In this document: positions 42,901 through 49,525 of the stretch, one piece after another
Numbering within the stretch: position 1 is the first letter of the stretch
How the letters are laid out: the number at the start of each line of letters is the position of its first letter
Assembly: GCA_028282905.1 (NCBI GenBank)
Contig: JANQGW010000187.1
Location: 1 to 49,525 of the forward strand
Direction of reading: 5' to 3'
DNA from: Sedimentisphaerales bacterium
Lineage (GTDB): Bacteria > Planctomycetota > Phycisphaerae > Sedimentisphaerales > Anaerohalosphaeraceae
Length of the DNA: 49,525 nucleotides
Made by a program: the position numbers and the translations under genes
The notes under the pieces: model-generated
Told to the model about the DNA's origin: nothing
Databases searched by the model: none
What the model saw: only the letters and a program-made list of their open reading frames with translations

Positions 42901-45793
42901 CCTGGGCAAAGATGCCAACGGCAATGATGATCCAAGCTTGCCGGTCCATGTGGATGTGGACAATCTGATTGACTATATGCTGGATATTTTCTTTGCGGGC
43001 AACCAGGATGCACCCATCACGCTCAGCGGTACTTCCGCGAATAACTTCTATGCCATTCGGGACCGTCGCCCGCAGCGTCGTCAGGGCTGGGTATTCTTTG
43101 CCTATGATTCGGAGCATTCGATGCTGTCGGCAACGATTGATCGCACCGCATGGTTCAGTGCCGGTTCACAGATAGGTCACTTTAATCCGCAGTGGCTGCA
43201 TCAAAAGCTGATGAGCCATCCTGAGTACCGGATGCGTTTTGCTGATCGGGCCCATAAACACTTCTTCAATGATGGGGCGATGACCACTGACAACGCGACG
43301 GCCTTGCTCCTGAATCGTGCTGCTGAATACAATACCGCGATCATTGCCGAGTCCGCTCGTTGGGGCGACCATCGCAGTGACCGTCTGGACAATCCCTATA
43401 CCCAGGCCCACTGGTGGGCTGAGATCAACGGTTTTCTGGTCAATACGTATCTGTCGGGCCGCACACAAACCGTCCTTAACCAGCTCAAAAACAGACAGTT
43501 GTATCCGACGGTTGAAGCCCCGGCGTTTAATCAGCACGGCGGCTATGTGTCGCCGGGATTTGATTGTACCATGTCAGCGCCTGCCGGAACGATCTATTAT
43601 ACACTCGATGGCTCCGACCCGCGGTTGCCCGGCGGCAGCCTTAACCCGCAGGCACTGGAATATGCCTCCGGTGAGCCGATTCAGCAGACGATCCTGCCGC
43701 GCGGCAGCCAGTGGAAGTATTTCGACACCGGCACCGATCCGGGGATCGATTGGATGAACGCCGGTTACGACGATACCGGCTGGGCCGCAGGCCATGCCGA
43801 GCTGGGCTATGGCGACGGCGGCACCGAAGTGACGCAGGTCGGCTATATTGACACGGATCCGGAGACCAATGGTGACCAGAAAAACGCCGCGACGTATTTC
43901 CGGAAAACGCTCAATCTGACAAATGTATCATCGATCAGCTCGCTGACACTGCGGCTTCGTCGCGATGACGGGGCGATTGTTTATATCAACGGTCAAGAGG
44001 TCCGCCGGGATAATATGAACCCCGGTCCGGCAAGCTACTTGACCTGGGCCAATGCAACCGTCGGCGGTGCTAATGAAAGTACCTATTTTGACTCATCCGT
44101 TGATCCGACGGTGCTCATCGAAGGTGATAACCTTATTGCTGTTGAAGTTCACCAGACCCATGCGACCAGCAGTGACATCAGCTTCGATCTGGAGTTGGTT
44201 GCGCTGTCGCAAAGCGAGTCTTCAACGCTTCAGCTCAATGAAACCACAGATATCAAGACTCGAACACTGGATAATGGCGTCTGGTCGGCACTCAATGAGG
44301 CAGTGTTTGCAGTCGGCCCGGTCGCCGAATCACTGCGGATCAGCGAGATGATGTTTCATCCGCAAAATGACCCCAATGCAGAGTTTTTGGAATTTCAGAA
44401 TATCGGCACCGAAGCCATCAATCTGAAGTTCGTGGAATTGACAAAAGGCGTGGACTTTACCTTCCCGTCTTTATCATTGCCGCCGGGCGGCCATGTCGTC
44501 GTGGTTCGCGATGAAACGGCCTTTGATATCGCCTATCCGGAGTTTGCGGGCATCATCGCCGGAACCTGGGAGAGTGGCGACGCCCTCAACGACGGCGGTG
44601 AAAAAGTACGCCTCAAAGATGCGCTCGGCACCGTCATCCACGACTTTGACTATAAAGACGGCTGGTACGAACTGGCCGACGGCATGGGCTTTTCGTTGAC
44701 GATGGTCGATCCGGCCGCGGCCGATCCCAATCTGTGGGACGCCAAAGCCGGCTGGCGGTCGAGTTTGTATGCCGGCGGTACGCCCGGAGCGGCCGCGGAG
44801 ACCGTTCTTGCCGCCGACAGCATTGTCGTCAATGAGCTGCTGGCACATTCCCATGCCGAAAATCCGGACTGGGTTGAGTTATACAACACCACCGCACAGG
44901 ACATTAATATCGGCGGCTGGTTTTTAAGTGACAATGACTCGGACGATCCGAATATCATGAAATATCGGATTCCTGACGGCACGGTCATTGAAGCGGGGGA
45001 CTACTATGTCTTCGTCGAAGATCAAACCTTCGGCAACCCGGCCGCCCCCGGCTGCAATATTCCATTCGGTCTCAGCGAAGCCGGCGAAACCGTCTATCTC
45101 TATTCCGGTCAAAACGACCAGGTTTCTGGTTACTACCAAGCACAGCAGAAATTCGATGCTTCCGAAACCGGTGTGACCTTCGGGCGCTACGAAAAAGCTG
45201 AGTTGTCCGGCGGCTATGATTTTGTCCGTCAGATGTCACAAACCCAGGGCACAGCCAACAGCGGCCCGACCATCCCGGACATTGTGATCACCGAGATTCA
45301 CTATAATCCGTCAAACGGCACCGATTATGAATTTGTCGAACTGTATAACCGTTCCGGCTCACCGGTGACACTCATGGCCGGAGTGACAACAGAAGTCACA
45401 CCGGGTAACTTTATCACGGAAACCCTGCCGTGGCGGCTGGAAGGAACCGGCTTTGAGTTCCCGGCGAACACAACAATCCCGGCCAACACCTATATCCTCG
45501 TTGCAAAGAAACCGGCGATGTACAGTTCTGCTCCATGCACGGTCTATGGCCCTTACGACGGTAAACTCGACAACGGCGGCGAAGAGATCGAACTGCAAAT
45601 CCCCGGCGATCAGGAATACGGCCAAAACCGCTATTGGATTCCAATCGAAAAGATTGACTACGATGACAAAGCCCCATGGCCGACAACTCCCGACGGCCAA
45701 GGCGACAGTCTTCAAAGACAAAACAAAAACACCTACGGCCGAGACCATTCAAACTGGCAGGCCGCACCGCCAACAGCGGGGAGTTCGTCGTAA
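39995..45793 (+). CDS. Giant secreted CotH-kinase/lamin-tail/LamG protein
   Basis: 1932 aa from ATG 39995; the frame is open upstream but MNKLYRLIACWFCFAVTVEA is the signal peptide. Order: LamG-like (about 30-230), a jelly-roll segment (235-390), two dockerin-like loops (392-448; GDLNLDSGVDMADLLLLIEQ), a lamin-tail domain (449-610; VISEFMAANS), a chitobiase-type beta-sandwich (629-700), a CotH kinase domain (750-1085; FRIRGAYSRTDSNPKHSFRL, YHLYLNGQYWGIYQSQERSE, WVFFAYDSEHSM), a second chitobiase-type sandwich (about 1173-1232; YYTLDGSDP), a Gal-binding-like region, then three more lamin-tail domains (about 1447, 1610 and 1764 to the end). CotH domains are atypical secreted kinases. No PEP-CTERM or sorting signal is present. 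Confidence 0.88.
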   Translation: MNKLYRLIACWFCFAVTVEAAGLSGWNMLIEGASPLHWYKFDEASGTNCLDSGSGAMSGTYDGVSIAQEGMLESGQAVLFSGTGANRITFGSAGDLSGDWTAEYIVKKLGASTQCLHDSSALSLRLVQWNSDEVGFTKYGTADYKFTALPGHSLVIPSDEWVHLVFRRISGTGTQVFVNGLQVGSTSSSIDCPRDQIGAHLSGADPLNACLDEAVIYGRALSDQEIQQHSDVVYSYLVPDDFDSYSDNSALASVWTIGSGSLLLETTQTHGGTLQSMRIDYAGGAVITKDLSETFDYSSFDGKDLVLWFMGDFSNMPGDVVFRVIDDSSHVVDSLTLTNAATRDRWSMIGVKVDTTASPNWNRVRQIQIEVTGSGTLYVDSLAYDNRSSAITGDLNLDSGVDMADLLLLIEQWMDANCFGYGCGDLDQTGGVGLSDLALLAENWGYESQTLVISEFMAANSYIPATNPTDIYTLVDGAKDHPDWIELHNPDSEGSVSLEGWYLTDDAGNLTKWRFPAAMIEPGGYRVIWASRKTAEEHPGNYPYIDDRGDLHTNFKLSQDGEYLALVRPDGVTIAQQFNKYPKQRGLISYGIDPADRQGFLLTPTPGIENSSAWLGEVADTKFNIDRGFYESPIDVTISCQTEGATIRYTLDASTPTLTNGITYTSGNPIHIDSTSCLRAAAFKAGWLSSDVDTQTYLFLDDVIVQSPNGETPPGWPSSSVNGQVFEYGMDPDITGSAEYGAQMRDALTQIDSISLVTDFEHLTSPSSGIYVNATMEGVLWERPVSAELIRRDGSKGFQANAGFRIRGAYSRTDSNPKHSFRLLFKSGYGPGELKYPVFDNEGVDEFDNLDLRTAQNYAWSNWGNDGSRNTIIRDVYSRDLQRAMGRPYTRSRYYHLYLNGQYWGIYQSQERSEASYAESYLGGYSEYYDVIKTDSYRTSFTDGSLDQWNALWHLCEAGFETDEKYYAVLGKDANGNDDPSLPVHVDVDNLIDYMLDIFFAGNQDAPITLSGTSANNFYAIRDRRPQRRQGWVFFAYDSEHSMLSATIDRTAWFSAGSQIGHFNPQWLHQKLMSHPEYRMRFADRAHKHFFNDGAMTTDNATALLLNRAAEYNTAIIAESARWGDHRSDRLDNPYTQAHWWAEINGFLVNTYLSGRTQTVLNQLKNRQLYPTVEAPAFNQHGGYVSPGFDCTMSAPAGTIYYTLDGSDPRLPGGSLNPQALEYASGEPIQQTILPRGSQWKYFDTGTDPGIDWMNAGYDDTGWAAGHAELGYGDGGTEVTQVGYIDTDPETNGDQKNAATYFRKTLNLTNVSSISSLTLRLRRDDGAIVYINGQEVRRDNMNPGPASYLTWANATVGGANESTYFDSSVDPTVLIEGDNLIAVEVHQTHATSSDISFDLELVALSQSESSTLQLNETTDIKTRTLDNGVWSALNEAVFAVGPVAESLRISEMMFHPQNDPNAEFLEFQNIGTEAINLKFVELTKGVDFTFPSLSLPPGGHVVVVRDETAFDIAYPEFAGIIAGTWESGDALNDGGEKVRLKDALGTVIHDFDYKDGWYELADGMGFSLTMVDPAAADPNLWDAKAGWRSSLYAGGTPGAAAETVLAADSIVVNELLAHSHAENPDWVELYNTTAQDINIGGWFLSDNDSDDPNIMKYRIPDGTVIEAGDYYVFVEDQTFGNPAAPGCNIPFGLSEAGETVYLYSGQNDQVSGYYQAQQKFDASETGVTFGRYEKAELSGGYDFVRQMSQTQGTANSGPTIPDIVITEIHYNPSNGTDYEFVELYNRSGSPVTLMAGVTTEVTPGNFITETLPWRLEGTGFEFPANTTIPANTYILVAKKPAMYSSAPCTVYGPYDGKLDNGGEEIELQIPGDQEYGQNRYWIPIEKIDYDDKAPWPTTPDGQGDSLQRQNKNTYGRDHSNWQAAPPTAGSSS

Positions 45794-46070
45794 AGAGGTG
45801 TAGTTTTGTGGTTGATATCGAAATGTTGTCACAGATTCGTTCTGGAATAATGATACTTGTATAGAAAGTAAAAACAGCCAGGTTTTGTGAATTTTGGGCT
45901 TCCGGTTAAGATGGAATTTCCCCCAAATTGTACACCAAAGCGATTACCACAAACAGGACAACGTATGTATAATGTTAAACGGAAGGGAATATTCGTAACG
46001 TGTTATATCAATTTAAGTTACAGTATTTTCAATGCTTTATGAAATTTGGCTAAAAAGGTCATTTGACTTC

Positions 46071-46106
46071 TCATACCCGGAGGTCGTTGGTTCGAATCCA
46101 GCCCCC
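46071..46106 (+). repeat. tRNA-fMet 3' half, copy R3 (att-like)
   Basis: 32 nt (46075-46106) equal the tRNA from 21249 to 21280, through the T-arm into the acceptor. A 10-C and a 10-A run (46102-46121) then replace the acceptor end, after which TGCTTATAAA matches the DNA after the tRNA again. An integrase remnant follows, as after the real tRNA. Confidence 0.9.
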
Positions 46107-46135
46107 CCCCCAAAAAAAAAATGCTTATAAATAAA

Positions 46136-46166
46136 GGGCTTACGTTAAATCGTGAGTCCTTTTTTT
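46136..46166 (+). terminator. Degraded copy of the tRNA terminator
   Basis: GGGCTTACG (46136-46144) pairs with CGTGAGTCC (46151-46159) with two G.T pairs, followed by seven T. It corresponds to the terminator at 21294-21332. Confidence 0.65.
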
Positions 46167-46270
46167 ATGGGTATTCATCACATTTTGGGTACCAAACTGG
46201 GTATCAAAAACACCTGCCATAAACTAAGGACTCCAAAATACTATAATGTTTACTTATGGAGGTATCAATT

Positions 46271-46551
46271 CTGGCCGGTTTTTTCAAACGGAGTAAGAAG
46301 TACTATGCAATGTATTGTGTCGGCGGCAAAAGGCATAAGGTCAACTTTAAGACTGACTCCAAGCAAATTGCTAAAGCTCTACTTCGCCAGATCGAAACCA
46401 AGCTGGGTAATCCGCTTCCCACCAAAACACCCTTAGGTGAAATCCTCAATGCCTATGTCGAGTTCATAGAAACCATCAAGACGCCAAGAGCGTCCAGATG
46501 GAAGTGCATATCCGCTATTTACCAACTTCTGGAAAATGTCTAAAATCATAA
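46271..46551 (+). pseudogene. Truncated and frameshifted tyrosine integrase
   Basis: The sequence matches the N-terminal ~90 codons of the integrase at 21440 in order: LAGFFKRSKKYYAMYCVGGK, then NPLPTKTPLGEILNAYVEFI, ETIKT. The start codon is now CTG (46271). One base is missing after ETIKT; restoring the frame gives AKSVQMEVHIRYLPTSG, matching AKSVQTDVYYLRTMFG of the intact copy. Everything after that, including the catalytic domain, is missing. Confidence 0.85.
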
Positions 46552-46592
46552 TTTTAATCAAGAAAAACATTTAAGGTATTTTGAGCCTCGCC

Positions 46593-46621
46593 GCTTATAA
46601 CCTGGAGTTTGTTGGTTCGGG
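46593..46621 (+). repeat. tRNA-fMet fragment, copy R4 (degenerate)
   Basis: This segment resembles the tRNA from the anticodon arm to the T-loop with several C-to-T-type changes, and ends in GTTGGTTCGGG. The GGG after TTGGTTC is shared with copy R2, not with the tRNA. Apart from this, 46552-46906 holds nothing recognisable. Confidence 0.6.
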
Positions 46622-46906
46622 TACAGTTTTTGGAGAGCATGCCATGCGGTCTGTTTGCTGACAAAGGAGAAAACCGGGATTTTATACCTCGCATGTACGC
46701 GAGAGTCTTTCAAAAAAGATATACAAAGTGATGTTTTGTTAGGGGGACTAACTATGCTTTTGAGATTATTTTCCAATAAAACGAAAAAAGATTTCCAAAA
46801 ACAAAGATTTCTGACTTTTAGTAGTAGCGTATAGGTTGTTGAGGCTCTATGAGGCTTCAAATAGGGTGCAATTAAGCTGGAATATGACGGAAAGTCAGGT
46901 TTTTTT

Positions 46907-47437
46907 ATGGTGGACAGAACAAAAAGAAGTACTCGTTTTTTTAAGCTATACACGGGCGTTCAGCCCAGAATATATTCTTTCCTGTTGACGCTTGTCCACA
47001 ACCCGTTAGATGCTGAAGAACTTCTGCAGGAGACGGCATCGGTCTTATGGGAGCAGTTTGACAAGTATCAGGAGGGAACAAATTTTGGTGCCTGGGCCAT
47101 TGCTATTGCCAAGCTCAAGGCATTCGAATGTCTCCGTCAGAACAAGAAACGGCGATTATTGCTGGAAGACAAAGCATATCGAAATATTGCCGCTGTTGCT
47201 GAATCGGTTGCTGCCGAGCCCACAGACCATATGGAAGCGTTGAGAAAATGTCTGAATAAAATCGATGAATCCTGCCGATCATTGCTGGCCATGCGATATA
47301 AAAAGAATTTGCACATCAAAGAAATATCAAAAATTACCCATAAAACTCCCAACACTTTGTACAAAACACTTCGCCGGATTTTAGAGAGTCTCAGGAAATG
47401 TATTGAGAGGAACGTCAACCGGGAGGAGATTGCATAG
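46907..47437 (+). CDS. ECF sigma factor, paralogue of the one at 28829
   Basis: 176 aa with sigma region 2 (YSFLLTLVHNPLDAEELLQE, GTNFGAWAIAIAKLKAFECL) and region 4 (SLLAMRYKKNLHIKEISKIT). The stretch LWE.FD.YQEGTNFGAWA is shared almost word for word with the other ECF factor here, while the rest differs more. The FecR-LamG gene starts 1 nt after the stop, and its ribosome binding site (GGGAGGAG) lies inside this gene. It probably directs transcription of the following exoprotein genes. Confidence 0.92.
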   Translation: MVDRTKRSTRFFKLYTGVQPRIYSFLLTLVHNPLDAEELLQETASVLWEQFDKYQEGTNFGAWAIAIAKLKAFECLRQNKKRRLLLEDKAYRNIAAVAESVAAEPTDHMEALRKCLNKIDESCRSLLAMRYKKNLHIKEISKITHKTPNTLYKTLRRILESLRKCIERNVNREEIA

Positions 47438-47438
47438 C

Positions 47439-49085
47439 ATGTCTTACGATAAAGCCAATATTGATGATCTGCTCTTCCGCTTTCTTGAGAATGAAGTGAG
47501 TGAACATGATATTACAATGCTCAATCAATGGTTTTTGAATGACCCTGAAGCGGCGAGATATTACTGCAATTATGCAAGAGATTATGCCGCAATGAGAATG
47601 CAGGTGTCTGGAGAGATGGAGGCGAAGGAAGCCACAACTGAAAACACGCATGAGTTTGATATTAAATTATGGAAAGAGTTAGCGGAGGACGAAAGAACAG
47701 CGCCGACGGTTGAGATTGAAAGGCCTCATGAGGCTGAATCACGGCCTTTTGAAACTATTCAGGTAGTCCGACAGGAGCGTCATGTTTCCAGGTTCTCAAT
47801 CGTTACATTGGTACTTTCAGCGGCGGCCATTCTGCTAATTGCGATTTTCCTGCGGCTCAATCCCCCTGAGCCGGCTGTCGCGTTTCTTCTCGATAGTCGA
47901 AATGCGGTATGGTCCGGAGGAGACGAACTGCTTGAAAACGGTGCCGGGATAAAGCCCGGGCCTCTTTCGCTGACCGGCGGGTATGCGAATGTCGTATTGA
48001 CCAGTGGTGTTGAAATTGTTCTGGAGGGACCTGTCACGGTGGATATTGAAAGTGACAACCAGGTCTTTCTGCTGCGAGGTGCCATCTACTCAAAAGTGCC
48101 TACCGGAGTTGATGATTATCTTGTACGCACAAGCGGGGCCACGGTGGTTGATTACGGTACGGAGTTCGCCGTTGATGTGGATGACAGGGGGGCGACAGCT
48201 GTTCATGTTGTCAAGGGTGAAGTGGAATTGCGGTCGGGTGCTGATGTTGTCAAACACGGGCCGGTAGCCCGGCTGTTGGCCAAACAAGCGGCGGCCGTTA
48301 ATGCGGAAGGCGTTATCGAAGAGGTTGAATTTGCGCCCGATCGATATGTAACATCAATTCCCTCAGATTACGATATTGCCGTCCTTAAAAGTAAACCAAT
48401 TGCTTACTGGCGATTTGCTAACTATGGCAGTCCAGTCAATGAAATTGTTTCCAAAACATACAGTACTGTCGTTGTTGGTGCTGTCAGTGCGACCGGCAGT
48501 TCCTGTCTTCACAAAAATCTCCATTATCAGGCTCTCAATTTGGACGGGCAGGGCGGACATATTGCAATAGACGTCAACAAGCAGCCGGCGGTCAGTTCCG
48601 GATGGTCGTATGCCCTGTGGATTCGCCCCGAGTTGCAATCAGCCAGTCAGGAAGAACCTTACTGTTATATTCTGAGCGGAAAGGGCCAGTATGGCTATCT
48701 CCGCATCTCTGATACAGGTATTTTGGAGCATTATTTTGTTCATGGGGACGGTACGGTCTTTTGTGGACAAGTCAGTAAGAAGCCGATTGAATTCGGTCAG
48801 TGGCATCATATTGTCGTTACGGTCGAGTACGGTCAACAGAAAAATCTTTATGTCGATGGTGTAAAAGCGACTGATGCTTCCGTTTATGATCGAATTCGGC
48901 CTGCAGGCGGTTTGTTCTGTGAAAAGATTCTGGTTGGTACTGGTACGGATCCGTCTGCAGCAGTATCGGAATCGGAAAATGAAGATGCAGGAAAATCATT
49001 CAGGGGCGATATTTCACAGGTGGCCCTATACGGCCGACCGCTATCCGAAGATGCAGTCAGGGAATTGTTTTTATCCATCCGTTAA
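47439..49085 (+). CDS. FecR-LamG membrane protein, probable anti-sigma partner
   Basis: 548 aa from ATG 47439. The upstream frame overlaps the sigma gene and the sequence MSYDKANIDDLLFRFLENEV aligns with the start of the paralogue at 29351. A single membrane segment is at about 119-138 (FSIVTLVLSAAAILLIAIFL). The FecR-like part includes LVRTSGATVVDYGTEFAVDV and the LamG domain starts near residue 315 (PIAYWRFANYGSPVNEIVSK) and ends with ISQVALYGRPLSEDAVRELF. The sensing role is inferred from architecture and gene order. Confidence 0.87.
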   Translation: MSYDKANIDDLLFRFLENEVSEHDITMLNQWFLNDPEAARYYCNYARDYAAMRMQVSGEMEAKEATTENTHEFDIKLWKELAEDERTAPTVEIERPHEAESRPFETIQVVRQERHVSRFSIVTLVLSAAAILLIAIFLRLNPPEPAVAFLLDSRNAVWSGGDELLENGAGIKPGPLSLTGGYANVVLTSGVEIVLEGPVTVDIESDNQVFLLRGAIYSKVPTGVDDYLVRTSGATVVDYGTEFAVDVDDRGATAVHVVKGEVELRSGADVVKHGPVARLLAKQAAAVNAEGVIEEVEFAPDRYVTSIPSDYDIAVLKSKPIAYWRFANYGSPVNEIVSKTYSTVVVGAVSATGSSCLHKNLHYQALNLDGQGGHIAIDVNKQPAVSSGWSYALWIRPELQSASQEEPYCYILSGKGQYGYLRISDTGILEHYFVHGDGTVFCGQVSKKPIEFGQWHHIVVTVEYGQQKNLYVDGVKATDASVYDRIRPAGGLFCEKILVGTGTDPSAAVSESENEDAGKSFRGDISQVALYGRPLSEDAVRELFLSIR

Positions 49086-49201
49086 AGATGAAGCGCTATG
49101 TGTGAAGTGGGTGTGTTTAATAAAATGACAGTGAATGTGATGGGCGTTCCATCATGTTGGGTGAGTGAGCCTAATATTATTTTGTTGTGGAGGATTGAAA
49201 G

Positions 49202-49525
49202 ATGAAAAGAGCAGTCGTTATTTTAATGGTGGGATTGTTAGCGCAATTCAGCTTCAGTGGTCTCGTTGGGCATTGGGTATTGGATGACGGTTCCGGCTCG
49301 ACAGCGGCCTCGGCGATCAACTCGCCGGTCGATGACGGTACGCTGCTGGGGGATGCCGCATTTATTCCTGGTGCTGTATCTCTTGACGGGGACGGCGATG
49401 CAGTTCAAACATCGGTTGGCGGTGTCACCGGTGCCGGCGCGCGTACAGTTGCCGCGTGGATCAAGATTGAAGACGATAACTATAACAAGGTGATTGTCAG
49501 TTGGGGTGACAGCTGGGCTGTTGGA
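49202..49525 (+). CDS. Secreted LamG-domain protein (partial, runs off the window)
   Basis: An open frame from ATG 49202, with GGAGG 10 nt upstream, reaches the right edge without a stop (108 codons). Residues 1-19 (MKRAVVILMVGLLAQFSFSG) are a signal peptide. Then LVGHWVLDDGSGSTAASAIN, SLDGDGDAVQTSVGGV and RTVAAWIKIEDD are typical of the beginning of a LamG-like domain. It is the third gene of the second sigma/FecR module. Confidence 0.82.
   Translation, partial: MKRAVVILMVGLLAQFSFSGLVGHWVLDDGSGSTAASAINSPVDDGTLLGDAAFIPGAVSLDGDGDAVQTSVGGVTGAGARTVAAWIKIEDDNYNKVIVSWGDSWAVG

Noticed and set aside
46152..46436. 94-codon + frame over the second integrase region
   Set aside because: It is out of frame with the recognisable integrase fragment, which runs in the frame starting at 46271.
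49257..49493. 78-codon + frame near the right edge
   Set aside because: A shadow frame of the signal-peptide LamG gene that starts at 49202 and stays open to the edge.

Overview
The window is a chromosomal segment of a planctomycete, most like class Phycisphaerae. This assignment is inferred from content, not from any search. The pointers are a PEP-CTERM exoprotein, an H-X9-DG type pseudopilin, ECF sigma factors of the Rhodopirellula/Verrucomicrobium type paired with FecR-LamG membrane proteins, single dockerin-like repeats and a CotH/lamin-tail exoprotein. A ribosomal cluster lacking rpmD fits as well.

Region 1 (1-21155) is the translation core, all on the + strand: the rpoC 3' end, rpsL, rpsG, a strong terminator, fusA, a 385-nt non-coding stretch where tuf would usually lie, then S10-spc-alpha (rpsJ to rplQ) with secY, adk, map, infA and rpmJ, and finally a HIT protein. 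Oddities are an Arg at the streptomycin-relevant Lys of S12, an Ala in the near-universal DHP loop of uL2, a Cro/C1-like HTH fused to the N-terminus of uL22, an RGG tail on S3, and a folded RNA with cobalamin-riboswitch-like motifs ahead of rpsJ.

Region 2 (21175-27832) begins with an initiator tRNA-fMet used as an integration site. A 6.5-kb AT-rich element follows: a tyrosine integrase; a promoter driving a PD-(D/E)XK nuclease gene and a class III nucleotide cyclase gene; then, on the opposite strand, an excisionase-like HTH protein, a Rep_trans-type replication initiator, a 55-aa protein and a putative DNA-binding protein beside a perfect palindrome. The nuclease-cyclase pair is the best candidate for an undescribed, probably anti-phage, system. 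The element ends in decayed copies of the tRNA 3' half and an integrase remnant.

Region 3 (28002-45793) is an exoprotein cluster: a wrecked GH29 fucosidase gene, an ECF sigma factor and FecR-LamG partner, a pseudopilin, three secreted proteins sharing near-identical LamG domains (one with a PEP-CTERM anchor, one with Ig and dockerin-like parts, one ending in a PIG-L deacetylase), a DUF5009-like membrane acyltransferase, a membrane-anchored carbohydrate-binding-like protein and a 1932-aa CotH/lamin-tail protein.

Region 4 (46071-49525) repeats the pattern: another copy of the tRNA 3' half, a broken integrase, a further degraded tRNA copy, then a second ECF sigma, FecR-LamG and secreted LamG set that runs off the window. 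The same order of att-like scar, integrase debris and ECF/FecR/LamG genes thus occurs twice, suggesting repeated accretion at the initiator tRNA.
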